From Flavobacteriaceae bacterium GSB9 (GTDB taxonomy: Bacteria > Bacteroidota > Bacteroidia > Flavobacteriales > Flavobacteriaceae), in assembly GCA_022749295.1 (NCBI GenBank), contig CP062007.1, positions 2,852,001 to 2,916,000 on the forward strand: 64,000 nucleotides of DNA, given 5' to 3'. The notes beneath the pieces were generated by a model that was given only the letters and a program-made list of their open reading frames with translations, was not told where the DNA came from and did no database searches. Within the stretch, counting starts at the first letter, position 1. Each line of letters begins with the position of its first letter. The position numbers were made by a program, and so were the translations under genes. Of this stretch, positions 25,430 through 34,652 are shown piece by piece.

Positions 25430-26632
25430 ATGACAACAACAGTAATAGTAGGAGGGAATTTTGCAGGTATGACAGCAGCTCTTGAGATAAAGCGTAAAGG
25501 AAAAGACCAACATAAGGTGATATTGATTGATAAATCACCATTGTTTTTATTTGTGCCATCACTAATTTGGGTGCCTTTTGGTAGACGTGAGATTAAAGAT
25601 ATTTCATTCAGGAAAGACGAGATACTTAGAAAAAAAGGTGTCGAGTTTTTAGTTGCTGAAGCGATTAAGGTTGATGCTAAACGGCAAGAAGTTATAACAG
25701 AAAAATCATTGGTGCATTACGACCATTTGGTTATTGCCACAGGCCCAAAAGTTAAATACGATGTTGCTCCGGGTGTTGAAGAGTACGCTCATTACATAGG
25801 AACACCAAATGGTGCTATGAAAACGCGCCATGCCTTGGAGGAATTTAAAAATAATCCAGGGCCAATTGTAATAGGAGCTACCCAAAATGCCGGATGCATG
25901 GGGGCTGCCTATGAATTTTTATTCAATGTTGAAAAATGGCTTAGGGAACAAAATATTAGGAAAAAGGTAGATTTGTACTGGATTACTCCTGAAACCTTTT
26001 TAGGGCATTTTGGTATTGACGGTATAACCGGAGGCGAAACCATGTTAAAATCTTTTATGAAAATGTTCAATATCCACTATAGAACTGAAGTGGGCGTTAA
26101 AGAAGTTAAGAAGAATAAAGTAGTTTTAACTACCGGAGAAGAACTACCAAGTCGTTTTACAATGCTAATGCCGCCGTTTTTAGGTGTGGAGTTTGTAAAA
26201 AACTCTCCAGATCTAAAAGCTACGGCAAATGGTTACATTCCCGTTACAGACGATTACAGACATACCGAGTTAGCCAATGTATGGGCGGCAGGAATTGCAG
26301 TAGATGTTAAACTACCTTTTAAACCTGGTAAGGTGCCTTTCTCAGGGCCAAAAACAGGCTACCCCTCTGATGAAACAGGAAAAATCGTGGCCGAAAACAT
26401 TATTAGAGTAACCAACGGTAAATCCGAATTGAAGAAAAAGGCTTGGGGCAAAATACCGGGTATTTGTGTTATGGATGCTGGAAAAAAAGAAGTGATTATT
26501 TTAAGCGATAAGCTTTTTAAACCTAGAAATTTTGCCATAATGATACCCAATGTATTTTATGATTTTTCTAAGGTATTGTTTGAAAAATATTTCCTTTGGA
26601 AAACCAGAAAAGGACTATCCTTTTTGCCTTAA
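25430..26632 (+). CDS. Sulfide:quinone oxidoreductase-like FAD flavoprotein
   Basis: 400 residues. The N-terminal FAD dinucleotide-binding motif is VIVGGNFAGMTAALE, followed by a second nucleotide region (LVIATGPKVKYD). Two cysteines match the redox pair of sulfide:quinone oxidoreductases: C156 in TQNAGCMGAAYEF and C346 in PGICVMDAGKKE. The ending KVLFEKYFLWKTRKGL is the usual amphipathic membrane-binding tail. Predicted to oxidise sulfide and reduce quinone at the inner membrane; subtype and true substrate are not settled by sequence alone. Confidence 0.82.
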   Translation: MTTTVIVGGNFAGMTAALEIKRKGKDQHKVILIDKSPLFLFVPSLIWVPFGRREIKDISFRKDEILRKKGVEFLVAEAIKVDAKRQEVITEKSLVHYDHLVIATGPKVKYDVAPGVEEYAHYIGTPNGAMKTRHALEEFKNNPGPIVIGATQNAGCMGAAYEFLFNVEKWLREQNIRKKVDLYWITPETFLGHFGIDGITGGETMLKSFMKMFNIHYRTEVGVKEVKKNKVVLTTGEELPSRFTMLMPPFLGVEFVKNSPDLKATANGYIPVTDDYRHTELANVWAAGIAVDVKLPFKPGKVPFSGPKTGYPSDETGKIVAENIIRVTNGKSELKKKAWGKIPGICVMDAGKKEVIILSDKLFKPRNFAIMIPNVFYDFSKVLFEKYFLWKTRKGLSFLP

Positions 26633-26650
26633 ACTATTTGGATTACTAGA

Positions 26651-27511
26651 CTATTTGTTTCTTGATCGGACACTTTCTATAATAACCGTTGCCAAAATAA
26701 GCGAGCCGCCTAAAAATGTATTTGCGGTTGGAACTTCATTTAGGAAAATAAAGGCAATAATAATGCCGAAAATAGGTTGAACGCTATTAATAATACTGGC
26801 TGTACTTACCGAAAAATGTTTAAGGCTATTAATTAGCATGGTATGGCCAATGGCAGTTACCACAATAGCTAGTAAAATAACGTAGGGATATTGGGTAGTA
26901 ATATTGGAGGTGTCCATAAAAAATAATACCGGAAACAAGAGTAGGGTTAAAATGGCGGTTTGATAAAACATAATTTTTGTGCCATTGTAATTGGAGGTTA
27001 GTTTTTTAGAAATAATATTTCGCAAGGCGTAGCAAAACGCTGAACAAAGTCCAAATAGAATGCCTTGAACATGGGAGTTTTCAAGGCTGAATTCCGGTGC
27101 TAAGATATACATACCCAACAAAACCATAATACCCAAAAGAATATAGGTTGGATCGAATTTTACTTTGATGAAAAGCGGTTCCAAAAAGGCTGTAAAAATG
27201 GGGAACACAAATAGAGATAGCATCCCCAGTGCAACATTTGAAAGTTTAAGCGCATAGAAATAAAAAACCCAATGCCCGCCCATTAGAAGAGCGGTAACAA
27301 ATATTGAAAGGGCATCATTTCTGGAGTGTATTTTTAGATTGAATTTTTTGTAAAAACAAAATCCCAATAAAAATAAAGCACCCAAAATGGAACGCCACCA
27401 AATAACTACGGGTGTGGGCATGTCTATAAATTTACCCAATGCACCCGAGGCACTTATAAAAAGAGTGGCTATGGCCAATTGAATAAGGTAGGTACTATGT
27501 TGGTTTTTCAT
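26651..27511 (-). CDS. EamA/DMT family transporter
   Basis: 286 residues from MKNQHSTYLIQLA (ATG complementary to 27509-27511). The frame continues upstream to 27646, but that part lies in a REP-like repeat and reads as low-complexity translation. About ten membrane helices arranged as two EamA halves (ALFISASGALGKF, WRSILGALFLLGFCFYKKF, LSLFVFPIFTAFLEPLF and LINSVQPIFGIIIAFIFL). Exports or imports a small metabolite; substrate unknown. Convergent with the SQR gene. Confidence 0.88.
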   Translation of the reverse strand: MKNQHSTYLIQLAIATLFISASGALGKFIDMPTPVVIWWRSILGALFLLGFCFYKKFNLKIHSRNDALSIFVTALLMGGHWVFYFYALKLSNVALGMLSLFVFPIFTAFLEPLFIKVKFDPTYILLGIMVLLGMYILAPEFSLENSHVQGILFGLCSAFCYALRNIISKKLTSNYNGTKIMFYQTAILTLLLFPVLFFMDTSNITTQYPYVILLAIVVTAIGHTMLINSLKHFSVSTASIINSVQPIFGIIIAFIFLNEVPTANTFLGGSLILATVIIESVRSRNK

Positions 27512-27529
27512 GTGTTGGTTTGCGTTTTG

Positions 27530-27645
27530 TGTTGCGCTAGGGATAGTAATGAAAAGCCCACAGCGACCCCGATAGCTATCGGTGGAGCGAGGACTTGTAA
27601 TGAATAGCCCGACCTCCCGATAGTTTTCGGGAGTGGTAGCGTCCA
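27530..27645. repeat. Region of REP-like palindromes
   Basis: Contains the perfect palindrome CCGATAGCTATCGG (27569-27582) and the hairpin CTCCCGA-N6-TCGGGAG (27614-27633). Between them are repeated AATGAAAAGCCC/AATGAATAGCCC fragments. It fills the gap between the M20 dipeptidase and EamA genes. The CCCGATAG core is shared with the repeats at 895 and 2828. Confidence 0.7.
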
Positions 27646-27647
27646 AA

Positions 27648-29036
27648 TTATTTTGAAAGTTGGGTGAAATATTTATAAAAATACGGAATGGTTTCTATGC
27701 CTTTTAAATAATTCCAAATGCCAAAATGCTCGTTGGGTGAATGTATGGCATCACTGTCTAAACCAAAACCCATCAAGATAATTTTACTTTTTAATTCGTG
27801 TTCAAAAAGCGAAACGATAGGAATGCTTCCGCCGCTGCGTTGGGGAATGGGTTTTTTTCCAAACGTGTCTTGGTAAGCCTTGCTAGCCGCTTGATAGCCT
27901 ACGCTGTCAATAGGCGTTACATAACCTTGGCCGCCGTGGTGTGGTGTAACATTAACTTTAACCCCTTTTGGAGCGATGCTTTCAAAATGTGTTTTGAACA
28001 GTTCTGTAATTTCTTCCCAGTCTTGGTGTGGCACTAAACGCATTGATATTTTAGCATAGGCTTTGCTGGGTATTACGGTTTTAGCACCTTCGCCCGTGTA
28101 GCCACCCCAAATACCATTTACATCTAAGGTTGGGCGAATGGCATTACGCTCGTTAGTGGTGTAGCCTAACTCGCCATAAACAGCATCGATGTCCAATGAA
28201 TTTTTGTACTGCTCCAAATTAAAAGGCGCCTTGCCCATTTCTGCACGTTCTTCTAAACTGAGCTCTTCTACTTTTTCGTAAAACCCAGGAATGGTAATTT
28301 GATTATTTTCATCGTGAAGCGAAGCGATCATTTTACTAAGTACATTAATAGGATTGGCGACTGCACCACCATATAAACCTGAGTGTAGGTCGCGATTGGG
28401 GCCAGTGACTTCCACTTCAACATAGCTTAAACCCCTTAAGCCAGTTGTTATAGACGGGGTGTCTTTGGCGATCATTCCCGTATCGGAAATGAGAATAACA
28501 TCGTTTTTTAATTTTTCCCGATTGTTTTTTACAAACGGTCCAAGGTTTACACTGCCTACTTCTTCTTCGCCTTCAATCATAAACTTAATGTTACACGGCA
28601 GTTGCTCGGTTTTTGTCATCAACTCAAGCGCTTTAACATGCATGTACATTTGGCCTTTGTCGTCACAGGCACCACGGGCAAAAATGGCGCCCTCGGGATG
28701 TTGTTCGGTGTTTTTTATAACGGGCTCGAATGGTGGGGAATTCCACAGATTTAATGGGTCTGGTGGTTGCACATCGTAATGCCCGTAAACAAGTACGGTT
28801 GGTAGGTTTTTATCGATTATTTTTTCGCCATAAACAATAGGGTAGCCATTGGTGGGGCAAATTTCAACGGTGTCGCATCCAGCTTTTTCTAAACTGTATT
28901 TTACGGCTTCTGCTGTTTTAATAACGTCACTTTTGTAAGTTGAGTCAGCACTAATCGAAGGGATTTTTAGTAATTCGATAAGTTCGTTTAAGAATCGGTC
29001 TTTATGTTCTTTTATATAAGAAGAAATGTTTTTCAT
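27648..29036 (-). CDS. M20 family dipeptidase
   Basis: 462 residues from MKNISSYIKEHKD (ATG complementary to 29034-29036); an upstream ATG at 29060 adds 8 residues and looks less likely. Zinc-site motifs are VYGHYDVQPPDP, GACDDKGQMYMH, IEGEEEVGS and the C-terminal AIHSPNEHF. This is the CNDP/carnosinase-like class of M20 peptidases, which hydrolyse dipeptides in the cytoplasm. Its own promoter probably lies in the tRNA-Leu gap. Confidence 0.93.
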   Translation of the reverse strand: MKNISSYIKEHKDRFLNELIELLKIPSISADSTYKSDVIKTAEAVKYSLEKAGCDTVEICPTNGYPIVYGEKIIDKNLPTVLVYGHYDVQPPDPLNLWNSPPFEPVIKNTEQHPEGAIFARGACDDKGQMYMHVKALELMTKTEQLPCNIKFMIEGEEEVGSVNLGPFVKNNREKLKNDVILISDTGMIAKDTPSITTGLRGLSYVEVEVTGPNRDLHSGLYGGAVANPINVLSKMIASLHDENNQITIPGFYEKVEELSLEERAEMGKAPFNLEQYKNSLDIDAVYGELGYTTNERNAIRPTLDVNGIWGGYTGEGAKTVIPSKAYAKISMRLVPHQDWEEITELFKTHFESIAPKGVKVNVTPHHGGQGYVTPIDSVGYQAASKAYQDTFGKKPIPQRSGGSIPIVSLFEHELKSKIILMGFGLDSDAIHSPNEHFGIWNYLKGIETIPYFYKYFTQLSK

Positions 29037-29095
29037 AAAATAGGAAGTGTTTCTTTTCAAAAGTATAAAAAAAGAATGTTTTTAAGGGTTAGGTG

Positions 29096-29125
29096 TTTGC
29101 AATTTAAAAATCTTGTTTATATTTG
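29096..29125 (+). promoter_or_regulatory. Promoter of tRNA-Leu
   Basis: TTTG at 29096-29099 and TATATTTG at 29118-29125 with an 18-base spacer: an almost ideal Bacteroidota promoter (TTTG-N19-TAnnTTTG). The tRNA starts 11 bases after the -7 element. Confidence 0.7.
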
Positions 29126-29135
29126 CAGTCCTTTT

Positions 29136-29217
29136 GCGGGCGTGGTGGAATTGGTAGACACGCTAGACTTAGGATCTAGTGCCGCGAGGTGTGAGAGTTC
29201 GAGTCTCTCCGCCCGCA
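29136..29217 (+). tRNA. tRNA-Leu (anticodon TAG)
   Basis: Acceptor stem GCGGGCG (29136-29142) pairs with CGCCCGC (29210-29216), discriminator A at 29217, no encoded CCA. Anticodon stem CTAGA/TCTAG encloses loop CTTAGGA, anticodon TAG, reading CUA leucine codons. A long variable arm (class II tRNA) and a GTTCGAGTC T-loop are present. Confidence 0.97.
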
Positions 29218-29220
29218 CAA

Positions 29221-29249
29221 AAGCTGAAGAACTATCTTCAGCTTTTTTT
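29221..29249 (+). terminator. Terminator of tRNA-Leu
   Basis: AAGCTGAAGA (29221-29230) and TCTTCAGCTT (29235-29244) form a 10-base stem around ACTA, followed by T residues. Confidence 0.8.
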
Positions 29250-29372
29250 ATGCTCTAAATCTACTCCTTCCTTCTTTATTGACTTCATATAAATATTCGT
29301 ATGGGTAATACCAATTTAGATTAGTTTGCTACCTGCTGGTTAATACTATGAGCTTTTGTTTGTATGCCATAA

Positions 29373-29404
29373 TCAAAAAGCCCCAACTATTGTCGGGGCT
29401 TTTC
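29373..29404 (-). terminator. Bidirectional terminator at the end of the efflux operon
   Basis: AAAAGCCCC (29376-29384) and GGGGCTTTT (29395-29403) with a 10-base loop. T runs occur on both strands; it lies downstream of the RND gene on the minus strand, which it probably terminates. Confidence 0.75.
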
Positions 29405-29490
29405 TCGCTATTAACTAATCCTTTTTTATTTAAGAAAAAGGATGTCTTCAAAGCAACAAGTGTTAGTTGCTCTAAATTATGGGTTAGATA

Positions 29491-32400
29491 TTATTCTAAC
29501 CTTTTATCCTTATTAAAAGTTTCTTTCGTATTAGAGACTTCAGCATTGGCTACACGATTTTTGAACATCCACATTTTAAGTTTCATTGAAAGGAAAAATA
29601 AAACAGGTACTATAATAAGTGTCAAGAATGTCGCAATAAACAATCCGTAAATAACCGTCCAAGCTAATGGGCCCCAAAATACCACATTATCTCCACCCAT
29701 GTAAATATTAGGATTAAAATCTTTAAAAAGTGTAAAGAAATTAATATTTAATCCAATGGCTAAAGGTATTAGTCCCAAAATGGTTGTGATAGCTGTTAAC
29801 AAAACGGGGCGTAAACGAGCTTTACCGGCTTTAACAATGCTTTCAAAAAGATCCTCGTTGCTTAAGTAATTGTCATCATCAATATCATTTTCAATTTTCT
29901 TTCGGTCAATTAAAAGTTGTGCATAGTCGAGAAGCACAACCCCATTATTTACTACAATTCCCGCAAGCGAAATAATACCTACCATGGTCATCATAATTAC
30001 AAAAGCTTTTCCTGTAATTACAAGACCGCCAAATACGCCAATTAAACTCAAAAATATGGCCAGCATAATAATAGTGGGCTTTGAAATGGAGTTGAATTGG
30101 AAAATTAAAATAAAGAAAATTAACCCCAAGCCAGTAAAAAAGGCGCCCATTAAAAATGCCATTTGTTTATTTTGCTCTTCAATTTGCCCCGTGTAATCTA
30201 TTTTGATGTCTTCTGGCAAACCTTCAAAACTTTTCATTTCATTTTGAATTTGGTGAACAATGGCACCTGCATCGGTATAACCTGGTGCTAAGGCAGAGTA
30301 AACCGTTACCACACGTTTGGTATCTTTGTGCTTAATGGCACTAAAACCTGAGGTGTTTTCGTATTTTGAAACTGCAGAAATAGGGATTTCCTTAAGTTGG
30401 CCCGTATTGGTTCTAAACGTTATGTTTTGGTTGAATAGGGCACTGGTGTTATAGCGGTTATCTTCGTTGAAACGGACATAGATATCATAATCGTCTCCGC
30501 CTTCTTTGTAAATTCCAGCTTTTGCTCCAAAAATGGAGTTTCTGAGTTGCTGTCCCACTTGGGCAGAGCTTATACCTAATTCTCCAGCTTTTTCGCGGTC
30601 AACCGAAACTTGCATCGATGGTTTGTCTTTGTTAACATCAATTTTAAGCTCATCGATTCCAGCAATATTTTTCGTATTGATGAATTCGCGCATGTTTTCG
30701 GCTATCGCAATTAATTCATTGTAGTCGTCTCCTTCAATTTCAATATTGATAGGTGCACCCGCCGGCGGACCGTTAGCGTCTTTTTCAACCGAAATCAATA
30801 CTCCTGGGTAAATGCCAACCAAGGCTTCCTGTACCTTTTGTCGTAAAAGCTCACTGTCTTCGCCTTGACGGTATTTGTACTCGCGCATGGAGGCCGTGAT
30901 TTTGGCTTTGTGTGGCATTTCGGCAGCCGAACCACCATCGGTTTGTGGGTTTCCGGCACCTTCACCTACTTGCGAAACTGCACTTTCAACCATAAAGTTG
31001 TAATCGCCATTTTTATACTGGCTGTTGTCCAATACCTTGTAAACACGTTTTTCTATTTCTTTGGTAATGGCATTGGTTTTTTCGATGGCTGTACCTTGCG
31101 GATACTCAATGTATACAATAATTTGGTTGGGCTTATTGTCTGGAAAAAACTCCACTTTTGTTCTTTGGGTGGCTAAAGACACGCCAAAGGTTATGAAAGA
31201 AACAATGAGTATTAGGAAGATTCCGATACTATAAAAATAGGGGCGTTTTCCTGAAAGCGCGCCACGTAATTGTCGCTCATAAAAGTTTTCAAGTTTAACC
31301 AATGTTTTTGTTTGGAAGCTATTGGCCCATTTGCGTAAAAAGAGTCGGTAAATCCAAAGCATAATGGCTGTAAAAACCATGAGTGTCCCCAAGGCTCTGT
31401 ATTCACCACCAGTTATGAATACCAAAATGCCAATTACAGCCATGATTGCTGTTGTTTTTATAATCTGATTTAACGGCATGTCTTTGTCTTCATTATTCAT
31501 GAATTGTGAGACTAACACCGAGTTGAAAAAGATGGCCACGAATAATGACGACCCCAAAACAATGGAAAGCGTAATAGGTAAAATTTTCATGAATTCGCCC
31601 ATAATACCGGGCCATAGCCCTAGAGGAATAAACGCCGCTACTGTGGTTAATGTTGAAATTATAATGGGAAATGCAATCTCGCCAATGCCTTTTTTGGCGG
31701 CCTCAATGCGTGTCATGCCTTCTTCATCCATGAGTCGGTAGACGTTTTCTACTACTACAATACCATTGTCAACCAACATACCGAGCCCCATAATCAAACC
31801 AAAAAGCACCATGGTATTCAGGCTATAGCCAATCATATTGAGTAGCATGAGCGACATAAACATGGACATAGGGATGGCAAAACCAACAAAAATGGCATTT
31901 TTAAATCCTAAAAAGAACATTAAAACGGTAACTACCAGAATCACCCCAAAGATGATATTGTTTACTAAATCGTCTACTTGACCTATGGTTTTTTCAGACT
32001 GGTCATTTGTAATGGTTACTTTTAGGTCGGGAGGGAACACATTGTCTATAGCATCTTTTACAATAACCTGAATTTGTTCTGCTGCGGCAACCATGTTTTT
32101 TCCAGCACGTTTTTTTACATCGAGCATCACTACGGGCTCACCAAATTCGCGGGCGTAAGTGGTTTTATCTTCTTCAGTAAATGATACCGTTGCGACATCT
32201 TTTAGGTAAATAGGGTTGCCATTCTCAGATTTTACAACGAAATTTTCTAACTCCGAAGGCTTTTCAATTTCACCCAAAACACGAATGGTGCGGCGCTGCC
32301 CACTAGCTTTTAAATTACCGGCCGACATGGTAACGTTACCGTTGTTTATAGCACCAATAATATCGCTAAAGGTTACTTTTGCAGCCATCATTTTGTAAAT

Positions 32401-33018
32401 ATCGACCGCTACTTCAACTTCTTTTTCCTGTGCACCACGGATATCGGCCTTTTTAATTTCCAATAAATCTTCAATTTCATCTTGAAGATATTCGGCGTAT
32501 TCCTTTAGTTTTTCAATAGGGTAGTCGCCCGAAATGTTAATGTTTAAAATGGGCATTTCTTCCGAAAGGCTCAATTCAAAAACGTCAGGTTCTACTTTGG
32601 CACCGTTAAAGGTGGGCCAGTCTTCGCTAGAAGTTTCGGTGTCTATTTCATCTTTTACTTTTTGTTTGGCCTGCTCTACAGTAATGTTTTCATCAAACTC
32701 AACTACAATCATTCCATAATCTTCCTGCGAAGTAGAGGTGATTTCAACTACATTGCTCACTGTCTTTAACTTATCTTCAAGCGGATCAGTAATGAGCTTT
32801 TCGATGTCTTCAGCCGTATTCCCTGGGAACACAGAGCTAACATAAATTTTAGTTTCGTTTACCTCTGGAAAATTTTCTCTGGGCATACTAAAAAAAGCAG
32901 AGGCACCAATGTAGAAAAACACGGCAATAAGTACGTACATCGTGGTTTTGTTGTTGATGGCCCACGATGATAAACCAAATTCTTTATCGACTTGTTTTTT
33001 ATTTTTTTTATAGGCCAT
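29491..33018 (-). CDS. RND efflux transporter permease (AcrB/HAE1-type)
   Basis: 1175 residues, slightly longer than AcrB. Features of ACR_tran proteins: N-terminal helix after SSWAINNKTTMYVLIAVFF, large periplasmic loops, and the membrane blocks GLIMGLGMLVDNGIVVVENVYR (TM4 with the D-N pair used in proton relay) and LRPVLLTAITTILGLIPLAIG near the C-terminus. It takes up proton-driven export of drugs or other amphipathic compounds with the HlyD-type adaptor and TolC-type channel encoded upstream. Its ATG shares one base with the stop of the four-helix-bundle gene. Confidence 0.95.
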   Translation of the reverse strand: MAYKKNKKQVDKEFGLSSWAINNKTTMYVLIAVFFYIGASAFFSMPRENFPEVNETKIYVSSVFPGNTAEDIEKLITDPLEDKLKTVSNVVEITSTSQEDYGMIVVEFDENITVEQAKQKVKDEIDTETSSEDWPTFNGAKVEPDVFELSLSEEMPILNINISGDYPIEKLKEYAEYLQDEIEDLLEIKKADIRGAQEKEVEVAVDIYKMMAAKVTFSDIIGAINNGNVTMSAGNLKASGQRRTIRVLGEIEKPSELENFVVKSENGNPIYLKDVATVSFTEEDKTTYAREFGEPVVMLDVKKRAGKNMVAAAEQIQVIVKDAIDNVFPPDLKVTITNDQSEKTIGQVDDLVNNIIFGVILVVTVLMFFLGFKNAIFVGFAIPMSMFMSLMLLNMIGYSLNTMVLFGLIMGLGMLVDNGIVVVENVYRLMDEEGMTRIEAAKKGIGEIAFPIIISTLTTVAAFIPLGLWPGIMGEFMKILPITLSIVLGSSLFVAIFFNSVLVSQFMNNEDKDMPLNQIIKTTAIMAVIGILVFITGGEYRALGTLMVFTAIMLWIYRLFLRKWANSFQTKTLVKLENFYERQLRGALSGKRPYFYSIGIFLILIVSFITFGVSLATQRTKVEFFPDNKPNQIIVYIEYPQGTAIEKTNAITKEIEKRVYKVLDNSQYKNGDYNFMVESAVSQVGEGAGNPQTDGGSAAEMPHKAKITASMREYKYRQGEDSELLRQKVQEALVGIYPGVLISVEKDANGPPAGAPINIEIEGDDYNELIAIAENMREFINTKNIAGIDELKIDVNKDKPSMQVSVDREKAGELGISSAQVGQQLRNSIFGAKAGIYKEGGDDYDIYVRFNEDNRYNTSALFNQNITFRTNTGQLKEIPISAVSKYENTSGFSAIKHKDTKRVVTVYSALAPGYTDAGAIVHQIQNEMKSFEGLPEDIKIDYTGQIEEQNKQMAFLMGAFFTGLGLIFFILIFQFNSISKPTIIMLAIFLSLIGVFGGLVITGKAFVIMMTMVGIISLAGIVVNNGVVLLDYAQLLIDRKKIENDIDDDNYLSNEDLFESIVKAGKARLRPVLLTAITTILGLIPLAIGLNINFFTLFKDFNPNIYMGGDNVVFWGPLAWTVIYGLFIATFLTLIIVPVLFFLSMKLKMWMFKNRVANAEVSNTKETFNKDKRLE

Positions 33019-33407
33019 TAGTTTGTAGTTTTTTGGTCTTTAGAAGCATTTGTTAAATATTTTTGAAGGCTTGAGGTCATTTTGGAGAGTTCTTCCAATT
33101 TTAGTCGATTAGAATAATCTTCCTCTTGATTGATATAATTAAGTCTTTTAGCTATGGTAGAACAAATCACGCATTCTTTTATTGACCCTTTTGAAATATT
33201 GAGAAACCTATTGAATTGAGCATTACTATCTCCGGCACCTTCAGCTATATTCAACGCAATAGAAATTGAAGCACGTCTAAATGGTGAACTCAGAGCGTAA
33301 TCTTCAGTTTTTGGAAAGCTGTTAGTGATTTTGTAGATTTCGTCAATAAAGTCTAAGGCTTTTAGATATACTTTTAAATCTTCAAAATTGAATTTAATTT
33401 CTTTCAT
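33018..33407 (-). CDS. Four-helix-bundle (S23/IVS-type) protein
   Basis: 129 residues. The family signature is FEDLKVYLKALDFIDEIYKIT, FPKTEDYALSSPFRRASISI, ALNIAEGAGDSN, FLNISKGSIKECVI. These small proteins were first noticed in 23S rRNA intervening sequences and also occur as stand-alone genes. Here one lies inside an RND efflux operon between the adaptor and permease genes. It may be a recent insertion. Function unknown. Confidence 0.9.
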   Translation of the reverse strand: MKEIKFNFEDLKVYLKALDFIDEIYKITNSFPKTEDYALSSPFRRASISIALNIAEGAGDSNAQFNRFLNISKGSIKECVICSTIAKRLNYINQEEDYSNRLKLEELSKMTSSLQKYLTNASKDQKTTN

Positions 33408-33440
33408 TTCAGTTCTTTTATAATTAAAGTCGGCTACAGT

Positions 33441-34625
33441 CTATTGGCTATCGTCTGCATTAATTACTTTAACGGTTTGTCCATCTTTAACACTGCGTGC
33501 GCCTTCTTTTATGATTTCGGTACCATTGCTAACGCCATCAATAATTTCGATAACATCGCCTTGTGTTTTTCCTGTTTTTACAATAACACGGCTAGCCACC
33601 CCTTCGTTATTGCCATTTTTATTTTTTAGGGTGTACACATATTGTTCGCCGTTAGCATTTTCAGAGATAATACTTTGCGGCACTAAAATGGCTTTTTTAT
33701 TGGTGTAATCGTTAATTTGAATTTTTGCCGTTAAGTTTGGTTTTATGTTTTTAGTATCGTTTGGAATACCGACTTCAATTTTAAATGTTCGGTTGTCTGG
33801 GTTGATAAAATCCCCAGCTTGACGTATTTCGGTTTCTACTTTTTCCCCTAACACTGGAAATTCAACTACTACATTTTTGCCTTTGGTTACATTTGAAATA
33901 TAACTTTCGGGTACATTGGTTTCAATATACATATCTTTTAAGTTAACCAAACGTATTAATGGTGTTTGGCCTGCTGCAACAACACTACCTTGCTCTGTGA
34001 TAACATCGTCAATGGTGCCAGAAAAAGGTGCTCTAACTTTGGTTTTTGCTATTTGCTCTTTTAATTGGTTAACCGTTTCTTTTTGAGACTCATAGTTGGA
34101 TTTGGCTTGTAAATATTGAATTTCACTACCAATATTTTCATCCCACAAACGTTTTTGACGCTCGAAAGTAGTTTTTGCCAAGTCGGCTTGAATTTGCAAT
34201 TGTGCCAGTTGCTGGCTTAAACCACCGTCGTCAATTTTAGCTAATAGTTGTCCTTTGCTAACACGTTGCCCTTCCTTCACATAAACGTGGGTTAAAATGC
34301 CATTAAATTCTGGCGTGATAACCAAAAGGTTTTTTGTTGTAACGTTACCCTGTAACTCTAAAGTGTGCTCAAAAACCTCTTCTTTTGCGGTTAAGGTGGT
34401 TATCAACGGTACGTGTTTTACGGTGTCAATCTTTGAAATAGCTTCGTCAAGCTGTTTTAGTTTACTGTTGATTGCTTCTTTTTCATTTACCAGTTCGGCG
34501 CGTTTTTGGCGGATGCTTTCTAAGTTGTTACTTTCTAAAACGCTTTCAACCGAATTTTTTTTGGCCTCGACTCCGCAGGAAACTAAAAACAAGGTAACTA
34601 TTATTAATAAAGATGTATGTTTCAT
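33441..34625 (-). CDS. Membrane-fusion (HlyD/AcrA-type) efflux adaptor, lipoprotein
   Basis: 394 residues. Signal peptide with lipobox (LFLVSCGVEAKK, C17), then a coiled-coil hairpin (about 28-65 and 145-190), a lipoyl/barrel-sandwich domain (GILTHVYVKEGQRVSKGQLLAKIDDG), a beta-barrel and a membrane-proximal domain. It links RND permease and outer-membrane channel in the periplasm. Flanked by the TolC-type gene upstream and the four-helix-bundle gene downstream. Confidence 0.93.
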   Translation of the reverse strand: MKHTSLLIIVTLFLVSCGVEAKKNSVESVLESNNLESIRQKRAELVNEKEAINSKLKQLDEAISKIDTVKHVPLITTLTAKEEVFEHTLELQGNVTTKNLLVITPEFNGILTHVYVKEGQRVSKGQLLAKIDDGGLSQQLAQLQIQADLAKTTFERQKRLWDENIGSEIQYLQAKSNYESQKETVNQLKEQIAKTKVRAPFSGTIDDVITEQGSVVAAGQTPLIRLVNLKDMYIETNVPESYISNVTKGKNVVVEFPVLGEKVETEIRQAGDFINPDNRTFKIEVGIPNDTKNIKPNLTAKIQINDYTNKKAILVPQSIISENANGEQYVYTLKNKNGNNEGVASRVIVKTGKTQGDVIEIIDGVSNGTEIIKEGARSVKDGQTVKVINADDSQ

Positions 34626-34652
34626 TTTTTGGTGTTTTTTTTTGATTGGTGA

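Noticed and set aside
27512-27646. N-terminal extension of the EamA gene
   Set aside because: Falls entirely in REP-like palindromes; a membrane protein with a normal start begins at 27511.
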